This document shows positions 33,847 through 42,221 of a stretch of 64,000 nucleotides of DNA, piece after piece (positions within the stretch are counted from its first letter, which is position 1; the number at the start of each line of letters is the position of its first letter). Both the position numbers and the translations under genes were made by a program. Location: assembly GCF_001404985.1 (NCBI RefSeq), contig NZ_JRLF01000006.1, forward strand, positions 62,001-126,000, given 5' to 3'. The notes under the pieces were generated by a model. It saw only the letters and a list, made by a program, of their open reading frames with translations. It was not told the DNA's origin and did not search any database. Source of the DNA: Flavobacterium aquidurense. GTDB taxonomy: Bacteria; Bacteroidota; Bacteroidia; Flavobacteriales; Flavobacteriaceae.

Positions 33847-34323
33847 TTATTGTTCTGTTAGTTTAGAATCAAATTTTTCATCCCAATCCATTGATTTGAT
33901 TGCAGAAATTAAATTGTCTTCATTTACAAAAACGCGTAATTCCTTATTAGCAACCTTTTTTGTGTATAAAGCATGATAGCGATAAACGACTTCTTGTTTT
34001 GTTTTATAAACTCCATCTAATTTTAAATCTATAAAACTTCCGTAATACTGTCTAAATCTCTGGCAAGTTTTAGTCAGGCGTTCTTCAGTTGTATTTTCCC
34101 TTACCGATGACGTAACTTCAGTCTCATTAAAAGGTTTAAACTTTGATGTATTGCAAGTTTCTAAAACCCGCTTGCCTAATTCATAGGCTTTTTGCTGTTG
34201 ATTGGCATCAATTTCTGAACCAGAAATTTTCTTAATCTTTAAATCTTCCGTGTCTCTGCTGATGTTTTTCGATTTACATCCAATTAGCAACAACAAACAT
34301 ATAATCAATCCTGCTTTCTTCAT
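33847..34323 (-). CDS. Small lipoprotein of unknown function
   Basis: The 158-residue protein has a lipoprotein signal MKKAGLIICLLLLIGC (lipobox LIGC, lipidated Cys16). The rest is mixed helix and strand with ETCNTSKFKPFNETE and YKTKQEVVYRYHALYTKKV; the length and the late beta strands are compatible with a small NTF2-like fold, but this is weak. It sits 6 nt after the M23 peptidase gene and 9 nt before the secreted protein gene. Confidence 0.7.
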   Translation of the reverse strand: MKKAGLIICLLLLIGCKSKNISRDTEDLKIKKISGSEIDANQQQKAYELGKRVLETCNTSKFKPFNETEVTSSVRENTTEERLTKTCQRFRQYYGSFIDLKLDGVYKTKQEVVYRYHALYTKKVANKELRVFVNEDNLISAIKSMDWDEKFDSKLTEQ

Positions 34324-34329
34324 AACTAT

Positions 34330-35007
34330 TTAAGTAATTTTTAATAATAAGTTGGGGTCAGGGCAGTTTTCGATATAGAAATTCAAATCATTTGTATTAC
34401 AAACTCCGGGATAATCACCATCATATTCTTCGATATTTTTTATAATCTGAAAGTGAACATGCGGTGCGTAATCTCCATTGACAGAGGAGTTTCCTAAGGA
34501 TCCAATTTTTTGACCTCTATTAAAAACTTTCCCAACACTAAGGTTTTCTATACTTTCTAACGATAAATGTCCGTATAAAGTATAAAATTTTTCATTTTCG
34601 ACAATGTGTTCTAAAATTATTGTTGGTCCGTAATCTCCCAAACCAATATTGTTTTTAAAACTATGTACTTTTCCGTTTAACGGAGCTAAAACTGCGGTAT
34701 CGACTTTTGTCCATAAATCCAGGCCTATATGAATATTACGTTCCGGAATCGAGTCGTTCTTAAAAATGGTACTTCGCTGGTACAAAGTACGGCCTTCAAT
34801 ATAACCGCCAAATGCAACTTGTGCATTATTTTTTTCTAAATAATTTGAAATAAAATTTTCAAATTCCGCAGCATTTTCAGGTTTAGTTTCTACCAACTCA
34901 TGGTTGGTTATAGATAAATCCAACGGAATATATTTTGATAATTGAATACTGGAATCAATAATCTTAGTAGGCGGCAAAGCTTTTAGTATAGATACAAGAG
35001 GTTTCAT
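34330..35007 (-). CDS. M23-family metallopeptidase (LytM-like)
   Basis: The 225-residue protein has the M23 zinc motifs HIGLDLW (usual HxGxD), the core PLNGKVHSFKNN and the terminal HVHF. GYIEGRTLYQRS lies before the first motif. LytM enzymes cut peptidoglycan cross-links. There is no clear signal peptide or membrane helix: an N-terminal mild amphipathic stretch only. It is therefore either cytoplasmic or exported another way. It lies 11 nt after the methyltransferase gene. Confidence 0.85.
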   Translation of the reverse strand: MKPLVSILKALPPTKIIDSSIQLSKYIPLDLSITNHELVETKPENAAEFENFISNYLEKNNAQVAFGGYIEGRTLYQRSTIFKNDSIPERNIHIGLDLWTKVDTAVLAPLNGKVHSFKNNIGLGDYGPTIILEHIVENEKFYTLYGHLSLESIENLSVGKVFNRGQKIGSLGNSSVNGDYAPHVHFQIIKNIEEYDGDYPGVCNTNDLNFYIENCPDPNLLLKIT

Positions 35008-35018
35008 AAAATTTGATT

Positions 35019-35684
35019 TTAGGCGACTTTTTCAATAATTATCAGTTCATTATGTACTTCTACGCGGGGCAGCATTTTTGAAGTAAATAACTCAGCGTTT
35101 ATCTCCGAAATATATTTTTGATTTCGAACATTATGTGCTTCATCTAAAATCATGGTGTTAAAAAGCACAAAACCATTATTTTCTAAAAGAAAACAGATAC
35201 GTTCGCTAAAAAAACTTTCAAATAAAAAGTTAGGCATTTTTATATCTTCAAAAATATCAATTATAATCAGATCATATTTATTTTTTGTTTTCAATACAAA
35301 TTCAAATGCATCATCAATAATAATTTCCAATTGTTTTATCTGATCCAGATTAAAATATTGATTTGCGATCTGAATCATATCCGAGTCAATTTCGACACCC
35401 GTAATTTTACCTTTGTATTCAATTTCATCCACCAATGTTTTTATAACACTTCCGCCGGCAACTCCTAATAATAAAATATGATCCATTTTAACAATAACAT
35501 CATAGCCTATATTTCTAAGACCATACCTTAATATACGCTGCAAACTGCCGTATGAATAATTTGTATTTTCAGAATCTAAAACCAATTCACCATTCGCCCA
35601 GGTAATTTCGATAATTTTACTTCTTTCTGATTTTTTCTTGAATATTTTTATTGGAATGATATAACTGAATAATTTTTGAATCAT
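35019..35684 (-). CDS. Spermidine synthase-like methyltransferase-fold protein
   Basis: The 221-residue Rossmann-like protein has GVAGGSVIKTLVDE, then ITGVEIDSDMIQIANQYF, then IIDDAFEFV and DLIIIDIFED. This is the SAM/dcSAM-binding order of SpeE-like proteins. The first 35 residues are basic and hydrophobic (LFSYIIPIKIFKKK). It is shorter than true spermidine synthases and lacks the usual N-terminal beta domain, so aminopropyl transfer is doubtful; a methyltransferase of unknown target is as likely. It heads the cluster with the M23, lipoprotein and secreted protein genes. Confidence 0.75.
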   Translation of the reverse strand: MIQKLFSYIIPIKIFKKKSERSKIIEITWANGELVLDSENTNYSYGSLQRILRYGLRNIGYDVIVKMDHILLLGVAGGSVIKTLVDEIEYKGKITGVEIDSDMIQIANQYFNLDQIKQLEIIIDDAFEFVLKTKNKYDLIIIDIFEDIKMPNFLFESFFSERICFLLENNGFVLFNTMILDEAHNVRNQKYISEINAELFTSKMLPRVEVHNELIIIEKVA

Positions 35685-35750
35685 TTTTAAATGCTTTTAC
35701 TCAAATTTACCACTTTAAATCTTTTATTTTGCAACAAAAAATAAATTTTA

Positions 35751-36302
35751 ATGAAAAAACAGTTGTACAAATTCATCTTTTTTAAGCTAATGTGCTGGAA
35801 AATAGTAGGAATTGAGAATGCAGAAGTTAAAAAATGTGTGATGATGGTGATGCCACATACGAGTAATCATGATTTTTATTTAGGAATTTTTACGCGTGGA
35901 ATCTCCGGATTAGAAATGAACTGGGTAGGAAAGAAGGAATTGTTCCAATTTCCGTTTGGATATTATTTCAGAAGTGTAGGGGGAGAACCATTAGATCGCA
36001 GCGGCGGACTTAACAAAGTCGATTCGATTGCGGCTATTTTTGAAAGAAAAAAAGTATTTCGTCTTGCTGTTGCTCCTGAAGGAACACGAAAGAAAGTCAC
36101 AGAAATCAAAAGCGGATTTTATTATATTGCCCTTAAAGCAAATGTACCAATCATTCCGGTTGCTTTTGACTGGGGTAAAAAAGAAGTGAATTTAGGAAAG
36201 GCATTTTTTCCAACCGGGAATTATGAAGCCGATCTTCTGGTATTGAAAAAACATTATGAAGGAGTTTTAGGTAAAATTCCTGAAAATGGATTTCAACTCT
36301 AA
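35751..36302 (+). CDS. 1-acyl-glycerol-3-phosphate acyltransferase-like protein
   Basis: The 183-residue PlsC-like protein has the acyltransferase HX4D motif (MPHTSNHDFY) and the second motif VAPEGTRKK, with GGEPLDRSGG between them. The domain transfers fatty acyl groups to glycerolipid or related acceptors at the membrane. It is short compared with PlsC (about 240), as are many stand-alone Bacteroidetes homologues. It diverges from the SpeE-like gene. A T-rich TATTTTG, one base short of a full -7 box, lies 28 nt before the ATG. Confidence 0.85.
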   Translation: MKKQLYKFIFFKLMCWKIVGIENAEVKKCVMMVMPHTSNHDFYLGIFTRGISGLEMNWVGKKELFQFPFGYYFRSVGGEPLDRSGGLNKVDSIAAIFERKKVFRLAVAPEGTRKKVTEIKSGFYYIALKANVPIIPVAFDWGKKEVNLGKAFFPTGNYEADLLVLKKHYEGVLGKIPENGFQL

Positions 36303-36385
36303 ATTTTCAATATTTTTAAAGTCACGTGAGAATCGCTTAAATGAAAATTATTTTTAAAAATTTTAAAATATGCGATTTTTCAAAA

Positions 36386-36838
36386 TTATGGGTTATAGGC
36401 CTTGAAAGTTCCGTTTTTATAAAAAATAACTATTTTTTCAATTTCACCTTCTTCAGAAATTAATTTTTGATTTTTAATTTCCGGAGATGGTGTTGTTTCT
36501 GTGTTTTGAACTTCTTTATAATTAATCTGAGAAAATAAATCTCCACCTGCAAAATTTTCTTGTGGTGAAACAGGAGCAGGTGTTTTTATAGTTTCTAAAT
36601 CTTCCTCATTATTTTTAGGAAAACTTCCTTTACCATTTAGGATCCAATATAAATCTACATCCGGAAAAACTTCTAAAATTTTCATTACAAAATCCAGACT
36701 TGGTTTGTTTCTTCCGGAAAGAAGGTGAGACATACTTGAACGCTGAACACCAATTCTATCTGCAAAAGAAGAAGCGTTCAATGCATAATAATCCAGTATA
36801 ATCTCCAGACGTTTTACAAAATCATCGATGTTTACCAT
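36386..36838 (-). CDS. XRE-family helix-turn-helix repressor
   Basis: The 150-residue protein has an N-terminal XRE HTH (residues 5-65) with ASSFADRIGVQRSSMSHLLSGRNKPSLDFVMKIL. A Pro/Glu-rich linker (about 75-125) follows, and a short conserved tail ends IEKIVIFYKNGTFKAYNP. The linker plus tail could mediate oligomerisation. One TTTACC-AT-TGTAAA dyad overlaps its start codon and two more lie within 80 nt upstream, the second holding its -7 box, so autorepression is strongly suggested. It is divergent from the M14 gene, whose promoter has three more dyads. Confidence 0.88.
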   Translation of the reverse strand: MVNIDDFVKRLEIILDYYALNASSFADRIGVQRSSMSHLLSGRNKPSLDFVMKILEVFPDVDLYWILNGKGSFPKNNEEDLETIKTPAPVSPQENFAGGDLFSQINYKEVQNTETTPSPEIKNQKLISEEGEIEKIVIFYKNGTFKAYNP

Positions 36839-36915
36839 TGTAAATTGTTGTTATTTTAATCGTTGTTTACAAATGTAACTAAAAGGATTCAATAAAGCAA
36901 TTTTACACTTGTAAA
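36831..36915 (-). promoter_or_regulatory. XRE-side operator group (three TTTACA-N2-TGTAAA dyads) and promoter
   Basis: Dyads: TTTACCATTGTAAA at 36831-36844 (over the start codon), TTTACAAATGTAAC at 36866-36879 and TTTACACTTGTAAA at 36902-36915. Centres are 35 and 36 nt apart. The minus-strand -7 box TACATTTG (36877-36870) is inside the middle dyad, with a TTG -33 element at 36900-36898, 20 nt away. Confidence 0.75.
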
Positions 36916-37065
36916 TTATATATTTTAGCTGTTTATTAGGTAACAATAACTTTAATTAAATAGTTTTAAAACCTTAATATATAGTTATTTAGTTTTACTT
37001 ATTTAAAGTAATAACATTTGTCAACTACTGATATACTTAATAACTAAATAAAAGCAAAAAATGTG

Positions 37066-37136
37066 TTTACAATTATAAATTATCTTGTTTTTCAATTGTT
37101 TACAATTGTAAAAATAAAGATGTTTACTTTTGTAAA
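37066..37136 (+). promoter_or_regulatory. M14-side operator group (three dyads) and promoter
   Basis: Dyads: TTTACAATTATAAA at 37066-37079, TTTACAATTGTAAA at 37099-37112 (perfect) and TTTACTTTTGTAAA at 37123-37136. The plus-strand -7 box TACTTTTG (37125-37132) lies in the last dyad, and a TTG at 37106-37108 lies in the perfect one. Binding would block the promoter. The ATG follows at 37151. Confidence 0.75.
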
Positions 37137-37150
37137 CTAATTAAAAGACA

Positions 37151-38305
37151 ATGAATTTAGAAGAATTATTTAGCCAGCATAAAGAACAATCAATATCAGG
37201 TCGTTATTTGACTTTAGATCATATTCAACCTTTATTAGAGAAATTAAATACGAATAATCAAGTACAAATAATTGGCAGATCAGTTTTAGATGAACCTATT
37301 TACAGTTATAAAATTGGTACTGGAGAAACACGTATTTATCTATGGTCACAAATGCATGGAAATGAAAGTACAACTACAAAAGCGTTGTTTGACTTTATTA
37401 ATGTATTAAACAGCGGATCTGATTTTGCAGAAAAAATGCTCAATACATTTACCTTTTATAGTATTCCGATCTTAAATCCTGACGGTGCAAGACTTTATAC
37501 AAGAGAAAACGCTAATAAAGTAGACTTAAACCGTGATTCACAGAATCTGACACAACCCGAAAGCAAAGTTTTGAGAGAAGCTTTTGAATCCTTTAAACCT
37601 CATTATTGTTTTAACCTGCATGACCAGCGTACTATTTTTGGTGCGGGAGCAACTGGCAAGCCGGCAACTGTTTCGTTTTTAGCACCTTCATATAATGAAG
37701 AAAGAGAGATAAATGAGAACCGCTTAAAAGCTATAAATGTAATTGCAGGAATCAACGATGTATTGCAAAAATATATTCCAGGGCAAATAGGAAGATTTGA
37801 TGATTCCTTCAATATCAATTGTATAGGGGATACATTCCAGTTTTTAGGAGTTCCAACAATACTATTTGAAGCAGGCCATTTTGCTAATGATTACGAGAGG
37901 GAAATGACTCGAAAGTTCCTATTTTTCTCACTTATTTCAAGTTTTGAATTGATAAGCGAAAACGATTTAGTTAATAACAGAATTAATGATTATTTGAATA
38001 TTTCACAAAATAAAGTGGTTTTTTATGATTTTATGTATAAAAATATCAAAATAAATTATGATGGTATCGAAATTATTACGAATTTTGTCGCACAATACAA
38101 AGAAGAATTGATTGAAAATAAAATTCATTTTAACGCTTACATAGTTGAAGTGGGCGAATTGGAAAATTATTTTGGACATTATGAATATGATGCAAAAGGT
38201 GCAGTTTATTCAGATGACTTTACTAATTTTCCGAAATTGAATCAAAAAGCAGATTTTTATTTAAATAAAAATGTTAAATTTGTTAACGGATTGATAAAAA
38301 GTTAA
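37151..38305 (+). CDS. M14-family zinc carboxypeptidase-like protein
   Basis: The 384-residue protein has the zinc site HGNE (H69, E72) and H157 in FNLHDQR. The substrate-binding NR pair is DLNRDS (N127, R128). The catalytic Glu is E240 in ILFEAGHF. This fits the M14 metallopeptidase fold (succinylglutamate desuccinylase/AGBL-like to carboxypeptidase). No signal peptide, so it acts in the cytoplasm, perhaps on gamma-glutamyl or peptidoglycan-derived peptides. Its promoter contains operators matching those of the XRE gene. An Lrp-type regulator follows by 77 nt. Confidence 0.88.
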   Translation: MNLEELFSQHKEQSISGRYLTLDHIQPLLEKLNTNNQVQIIGRSVLDEPIYSYKIGTGETRIYLWSQMHGNESTTTKALFDFINVLNSGSDFAEKMLNTFTFYSIPILNPDGARLYTRENANKVDLNRDSQNLTQPESKVLREAFESFKPHYCFNLHDQRTIFGAGATGKPATVSFLAPSYNEEREINENRLKAINVIAGINDVLQKYIPGQIGRFDDSFNINCIGDTFQFLGVPTILFEAGHFANDYEREMTRKFLFFSLISSFELISENDLVNNRINDYLNISQNKVVFYDFMYKNIKINYDGIEIITNFVAQYKEELIENKIHFNAYIVEVGELENYFGHYEYDAKGAVYSDDFTNFPKLNQKADFYLNKNVKFVNGLIKS

Positions 38306-38382
38306 TTTTTATGTGAATTTGTTGTTTTTTATATATATTTTTATACTTTGTAATAGCAATTAGTAATATTAATTAAAGAATT

Positions 38383-38862
38383 ATGAGTAAATTTCGTTTA
38401 GATGAAGTAGATCACCAGATTTTAGATATGTTAATAGACAATACGAGAGTTCCGTTTACTGACATTGCAAAAAAACTATTGATATCTGCTGGTACAGTGC
38501 ATGTTAGAGTAAAAAAAATGGAAGACGCCGGGATAATAATGGGTTCTTCATTGGCCTTAGATTACGATAAATTAGGATATTCATTTATTGCTTATGTAGG
38601 GGTGTTCCTTAATAATACGTCTCAAACAAAATTTGTACTAGAGCGAATCAATCAAATTCCGTTTGTAACAGTAGCTTCTGTAACGACAGGAAAATTCAAT
38701 ATCTTTTGTAAAATCAGAGCAAAAGATACTAAGCACGCAAAAGAAGTTATCTTCATGATCGATGACATCGATGGTGTTTACAGAACAGAAACAATGATTT
38801 CATTAGAAGAAAGTATAAACGATAAGAAGCGTTTGATGCACACTATTTTTAAAAATATGTAA
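38383..38862 (+). CDS. Lrp/AsnC-family transcriptional regulator
   Basis: The 159-residue protein has an N-terminal HTH (LDEVDHQILDMLIDNTRVPFTDIAKKL) and a C-terminal RAM/ligand domain (SFIAYVGVFL, FVTVASVTTGKFNIFCKI). It has the usual length of Lrp-type regulators, which sense amino acids and assemble as octamers. Upstream lies TATACTTTG, a -7 box with one extra spacer base. Its terminator separates it from ppc. Confidence 0.93.
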   Translation: MSKFRLDEVDHQILDMLIDNTRVPFTDIAKKLLISAGTVHVRVKKMEDAGIIMGSSLALDYDKLGYSFIAYVGVFLNNTSQTKFVLERINQIPFVTVASVTTGKFNIFCKIRAKDTKHAKEVIFMIDDIDGVYRTETMISLEESINDKKRLMHTIFKNM

Positions 38863-38890
38863 TATCTTCTTGAATGCTATATTTAAATAT

Positions 38891-38919
38891 AACCTCAAGT
38901 TTATTCTTGGGGTTTTTTT
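38891..38919 (+). terminator. Terminator of the Lrp-family gene
   Basis: AACCTCAAG (38891-38899) pairs with CTTGGGGTT (38906-38914), including one U-G pair, with a 6-nt loop and TTTTTTT tail. Confidence 0.8.
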
Positions 38920-38951
38920 ATGACTAATTAACCAACCAACTACAATAGATT

Positions 38952-41537
38952 ATGTACACGTTGCCTAAAATAGAACGTTTTAATCAAGATGTTCTCTCTA
39001 AATACCATATATATAATAGTGTATTTATAACATTACCCTTTGACTCCATAGACAATACCGGAGCTTTACTTCCTTTATTTTCAGAAACTTGCGAAACAGG
39101 ATTTAAAAAACAAGAAACACCTAAAGAAATTTTTGATTTCTTTTCAGACAGATACTTAAACGATGCTTCAGAGACGGAGAAAATCGATTTAATGTTTCGT
39201 TTTATTCAATATATCGAACGTCAGATCGTATTGTTTGATGCAATTGAAGACGCAGCCTTTCCTGAAGTAAACAATATGGAAGGACGCGGATCTTTGCGTG
39301 ATATCAAAGAGAAATCTGATGCAAAAGAAAAAGATGAAGAACTAATTGAATTTCTTGAAAATTTTAATGTAAGAACTGTTTTAACAGCGCATCCTACACA
39401 GTTTTATCCAGGTCCGGTTTTAGGGATTATAAATGATTTGACTGAAGCAATTCGTTTGAATGATTTATTAAAAATAAAACAATTATTGGCACAATTGGGT
39501 AAAACTCCTTTTATCCAGAATGAAAAACCAAATCCTTACGATGAAGCAGTTAGTTTGATCTGGTATTTAGAAAATGTTTTTTACGCTACTTCAGGAGAAA
39601 TTGTTCATTATTTACAAAAAAATATTCTTCAGGGAAGTGCTATTCAAAATCAATTAATCAAACTTGGTTTCTGGCCGGGCGGGGACCGTGACGGAAATCC
39701 GTTTGTTACTACTGAGATTACATTAAAAGTTGCAGAACGTTTGCGTACTTCAATCTTGAAATGTTATTATATAGAAATGAGAAACCTAAAACGAAAGTTA
39801 ACGTTCTCAGGTGTTGATACTTTGGTATCTGAACTTGAACAAAAACTTTATCGTTCTGTTTTTTACTCAAAAGGGGAAATCTATATTACTTTAGACGAAT
39901 TGTTAACGCAATTAAATCTTATCAGAGATATCATTATCGAAAAACATCAGTCACTTTATTTAGATGAACTGGAATCTTTTTTAGTAAAAATCAATCTTTT
40001 TGGTTTTCATTTTGCAACTTTGGATATTCGCCAGAATAGTAAAATTCACGATGCCGTATTTAAAGATGTTGTAAATCATTATCTAAATTCTGACTCTAAA
40101 ATATTCCCTACTAATTATTTTGAATTATCTGAAGAAGAGAAGTTAGTTGTTTTATCAAAAGTAAAAGGAGAATTAAATCCGGCAGATTTTGATGACGAAA
40201 TCACAAGATCTACTTTAGAATCTGTTCAGGCAATAAAAACCATTCAGGCTAACAATGGCGAATTTGGAGCAAATCGTTATATTATTAGTAATAACGAAAG
40301 TGCGCTGAATGTTATGGAGACTTTTGCCATGATTCGTTTGAATAATTGGGAGAATCCAACAGTGGACATTATCCCACTTTTCGAGTCTGTTGATGATTTG
40401 CAAAATGCTCATCAAATCATGGAGCAATTATACACTAACCCTGAGTATTCTAAACATTTGCAAGCCAGAGGAAATAAACAAACTATAATGCTAGGTTTCT
40501 CTGACGGAACTAAAGATGGTGGATACCTAATGGCAAACTGGAGTATATATCAGGCTAAAATTGCACTCACTGAAATCTCCAGAAAATATGGTATTAAAGC
40601 CATTTTCTTTGATGGCCGTGGCGGACCTCCTGCACGTGGTGGCGGAAAAACACATAAATTTTATGCATCTCTAGGTCCAAAAATTGAGAATAATGAAATT
40701 CAGATTACCGTTCAGGGACAAACAATAAGTTCTAATTTTGGAACTTTAGATTCTTGCCGTTATAATATTGAGAATTTATTAAGTGCCGGAGTAACAAATC
40801 AGGTATTTAGCAAAGGAAAAAACGAATTGAGCGATGAAGAAACACAAATTTTGACTCAATTAGCAGGTTTAGGATATGATAAATATTTAAGTTTTAAGAA
40901 CCATCCTAAATTTATTCCTTATTTAGAGAAAATGAGTACCTTAAAATATTATTCTAAAACCAATATTGGAAGCCGACCATCTAAAAGAAGCAAATCTGAA
41001 TCATTAGATTTTGCTGATTTAAGAGCCATTCCGTTTGTAGGTTCGTGGAGTCAATTGAAACAAAATGTACCTGGATTTTTTGGGGTAGGATCTGCTTTAA
41101 AACATTTTGAAGAAAACGGACAATGGGATAAAGTACAAGATTTATATCACAACTCTTTATTCTTTAAAACACTTTTAGAAAACAGTATGATGTCATTGGC
41201 CAAATCATTTTTACCATTAACAGCTTATATGAGAAAAGATCCTGAGTTTGGTGAATTCTGGCAAATTATTTACGATGAGTTTTCAGAAACTAAACGTCTT
41301 TTATTAAAAATAGCCGGACATAAAACCTTAATGGAAAACTATCCTGATGGTATAGCTTCTATTCAGGTAAGAGAGCGTATTGTATTGCCATTGTTAACAA
41401 TACAACAATATGCTTTATTGAAAATTAATGAATTGAATAAAGATTCTAATGGTAATGAAGAGTTGATAAAAGTATACGAAAAAATCGTTACGAGATCGCT
41501 TTTTGGAAATACAAATGCAAGCAGAAACTCAGCATAA
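38952..41537 (+). CDS. ppc: Phosphoenolpyruvate carboxylase
   Basis: The 861-residue protein has catalytic H147 in VLTAHPTQ, then WPGGDRDGNPFV, FFDGRGGPPARGGG and GSRPSKR, the full set of PEPC signatures. It condenses PEP and bicarbonate to oxaloacetate, refilling the TCA cycle. It is slightly shorter than E. coli PEPC (883) but carries all conserved blocks. The DinB-family gene follows after 45 nt and may be co-transcribed. Confidence 0.98.
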   Translation: MYTLPKIERFNQDVLSKYHIYNSVFITLPFDSIDNTGALLPLFSETCETGFKKQETPKEIFDFFSDRYLNDASETEKIDLMFRFIQYIERQIVLFDAIEDAAFPEVNNMEGRGSLRDIKEKSDAKEKDEELIEFLENFNVRTVLTAHPTQFYPGPVLGIINDLTEAIRLNDLLKIKQLLAQLGKTPFIQNEKPNPYDEAVSLIWYLENVFYATSGEIVHYLQKNILQGSAIQNQLIKLGFWPGGDRDGNPFVTTEITLKVAERLRTSILKCYYIEMRNLKRKLTFSGVDTLVSELEQKLYRSVFYSKGEIYITLDELLTQLNLIRDIIIEKHQSLYLDELESFLVKINLFGFHFATLDIRQNSKIHDAVFKDVVNHYLNSDSKIFPTNYFELSEEEKLVVLSKVKGELNPADFDDEITRSTLESVQAIKTIQANNGEFGANRYIISNNESALNVMETFAMIRLNNWENPTVDIIPLFESVDDLQNAHQIMEQLYTNPEYSKHLQARGNKQTIMLGFSDGTKDGGYLMANWSIYQAKIALTEISRKYGIKAIFFDGRGGPPARGGGKTHKFYASLGPKIENNEIQITVQGQTISSNFGTLDSCRYNIENLLSAGVTNQVFSKGKNELSDEETQILTQLAGLGYDKYLSFKNHPKFIPYLEKMSTLKYYSKTNIGSRPSKRSKSESLDFADLRAIPFVGSWSQLKQNVPGFFGVGSALKHFEENGQWDKVQDLYHNSLFFKTLLENSMMSLAKSFLPLTAYMRKDPEFGEFWQIIYDEFSETKRLLLKIAGHKTLMENYPDGIASIQVRERIVLPLLTIQQYALLKINELNKDSNGNEELIKVYEKIVTRSLFGNTNASRNSA

Positions 41538-41582
41538 AGTTAGATTAGAAAAAAATTACAGAATAATAAAATTGTAAAAAAC

Positions 41583-42098
41583 ATGAATTCAAGTCAATTA
41601 TTAGAAACAGAATATTCCGGCCCTTTTGCAAATTATGTCCGTGAAGCCGGAGAAGTTAATCTGATCGAAGAGTTAGAAATTTCTCTTCATGATTTTATTC
41701 GCTTTGTACAAAATATTCCATTAGATAAATTTGATTATCGCTATGCGGAAGGAAAATGGACTATTAAGGATATTATTCAGCATTTGATAGATTGCGAACG
41801 TATTTTTATGTATCGTGCTTTACGTTTTTCAAGAAACGACAAAACTCCTTTACCGGGATTTGAAGAGAATGATTATGTAGACAATACAAATGCAAATGGA
41901 AGAAGTATTCAGGATTTACTAACTGAATATTCGGCTGTAAGACATTCAACCTTATTATTTTATAAAAGTTTATCTGATGAACAGCTTAAAAGAACAGGAA
42001 CTGCTTCAACACATCAATTATCAGCAGGAGCTTTAGGCTTTGTTATTATTGGTCACCAAAAGCATCATCAAAAAGTCTTTGAAGAAAGATATTTGTAG
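41583..42098 (+). CDS. DinB-family protein
   Basis: The 171-residue four-helix protein has candidate metal ligands in QHLIDCER (His) and in the C-terminal GHQKHHQKVF pair, as expected for DinB/YfiT-like metal-binding proteins. The WTIKDIIQHL segment is typical. Family members include thiol transferases (bacillithiol or mycothiol S-transferases) and proteins of unknown role. It is distinct from DNA polymerase IV, which shares only the name. It follows ppc by 45 nt and ends in a strong terminator. Confidence 0.87.
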   Translation: MNSSQLLETEYSGPFANYVREAGEVNLIEELEISLHDFIRFVQNIPLDKFDYRYAEGKWTIKDIIQHLIDCERIFMYRALRFSRNDKTPLPGFEENDYVDNTNANGRSIQDLLTEYSAVRHSTLLFYKSLSDEQLKRTGTASTHQLSAGALGFVIIGHQKHHQKVFEERYL

Positions 42099-42118
42099 AC
42101 CTTTGTATTATTGATATA

Positions 42119-42153
42119 AAAAATCCTGTGAATTGATTCACAGGATTTTTTTT
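42119..42153 (+). terminator. Terminator of the ppc/DinB transcript
   Basis: AAATCCTGTGAA (42121-42132) pairs perfectly with TTCACAGGATTT (42137-42148) around TTGA, followed by a T-run. It also works partly for the convergent recQ. Confidence 0.9.
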
Positions 42154-42221
42154 GTTTTTTAAGTACGCAAGCTTCAGTTTCTGAAATTCCTACAGAAATC
42201 GCTTCGTTCCTCACAATGACT

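Noticed and set aside
36331-36377. AATCGC...GCGATT pair between the acyltransferase and XRE genes
   Set aside because: Six base pairs over a 35-nt loop, likely chance.
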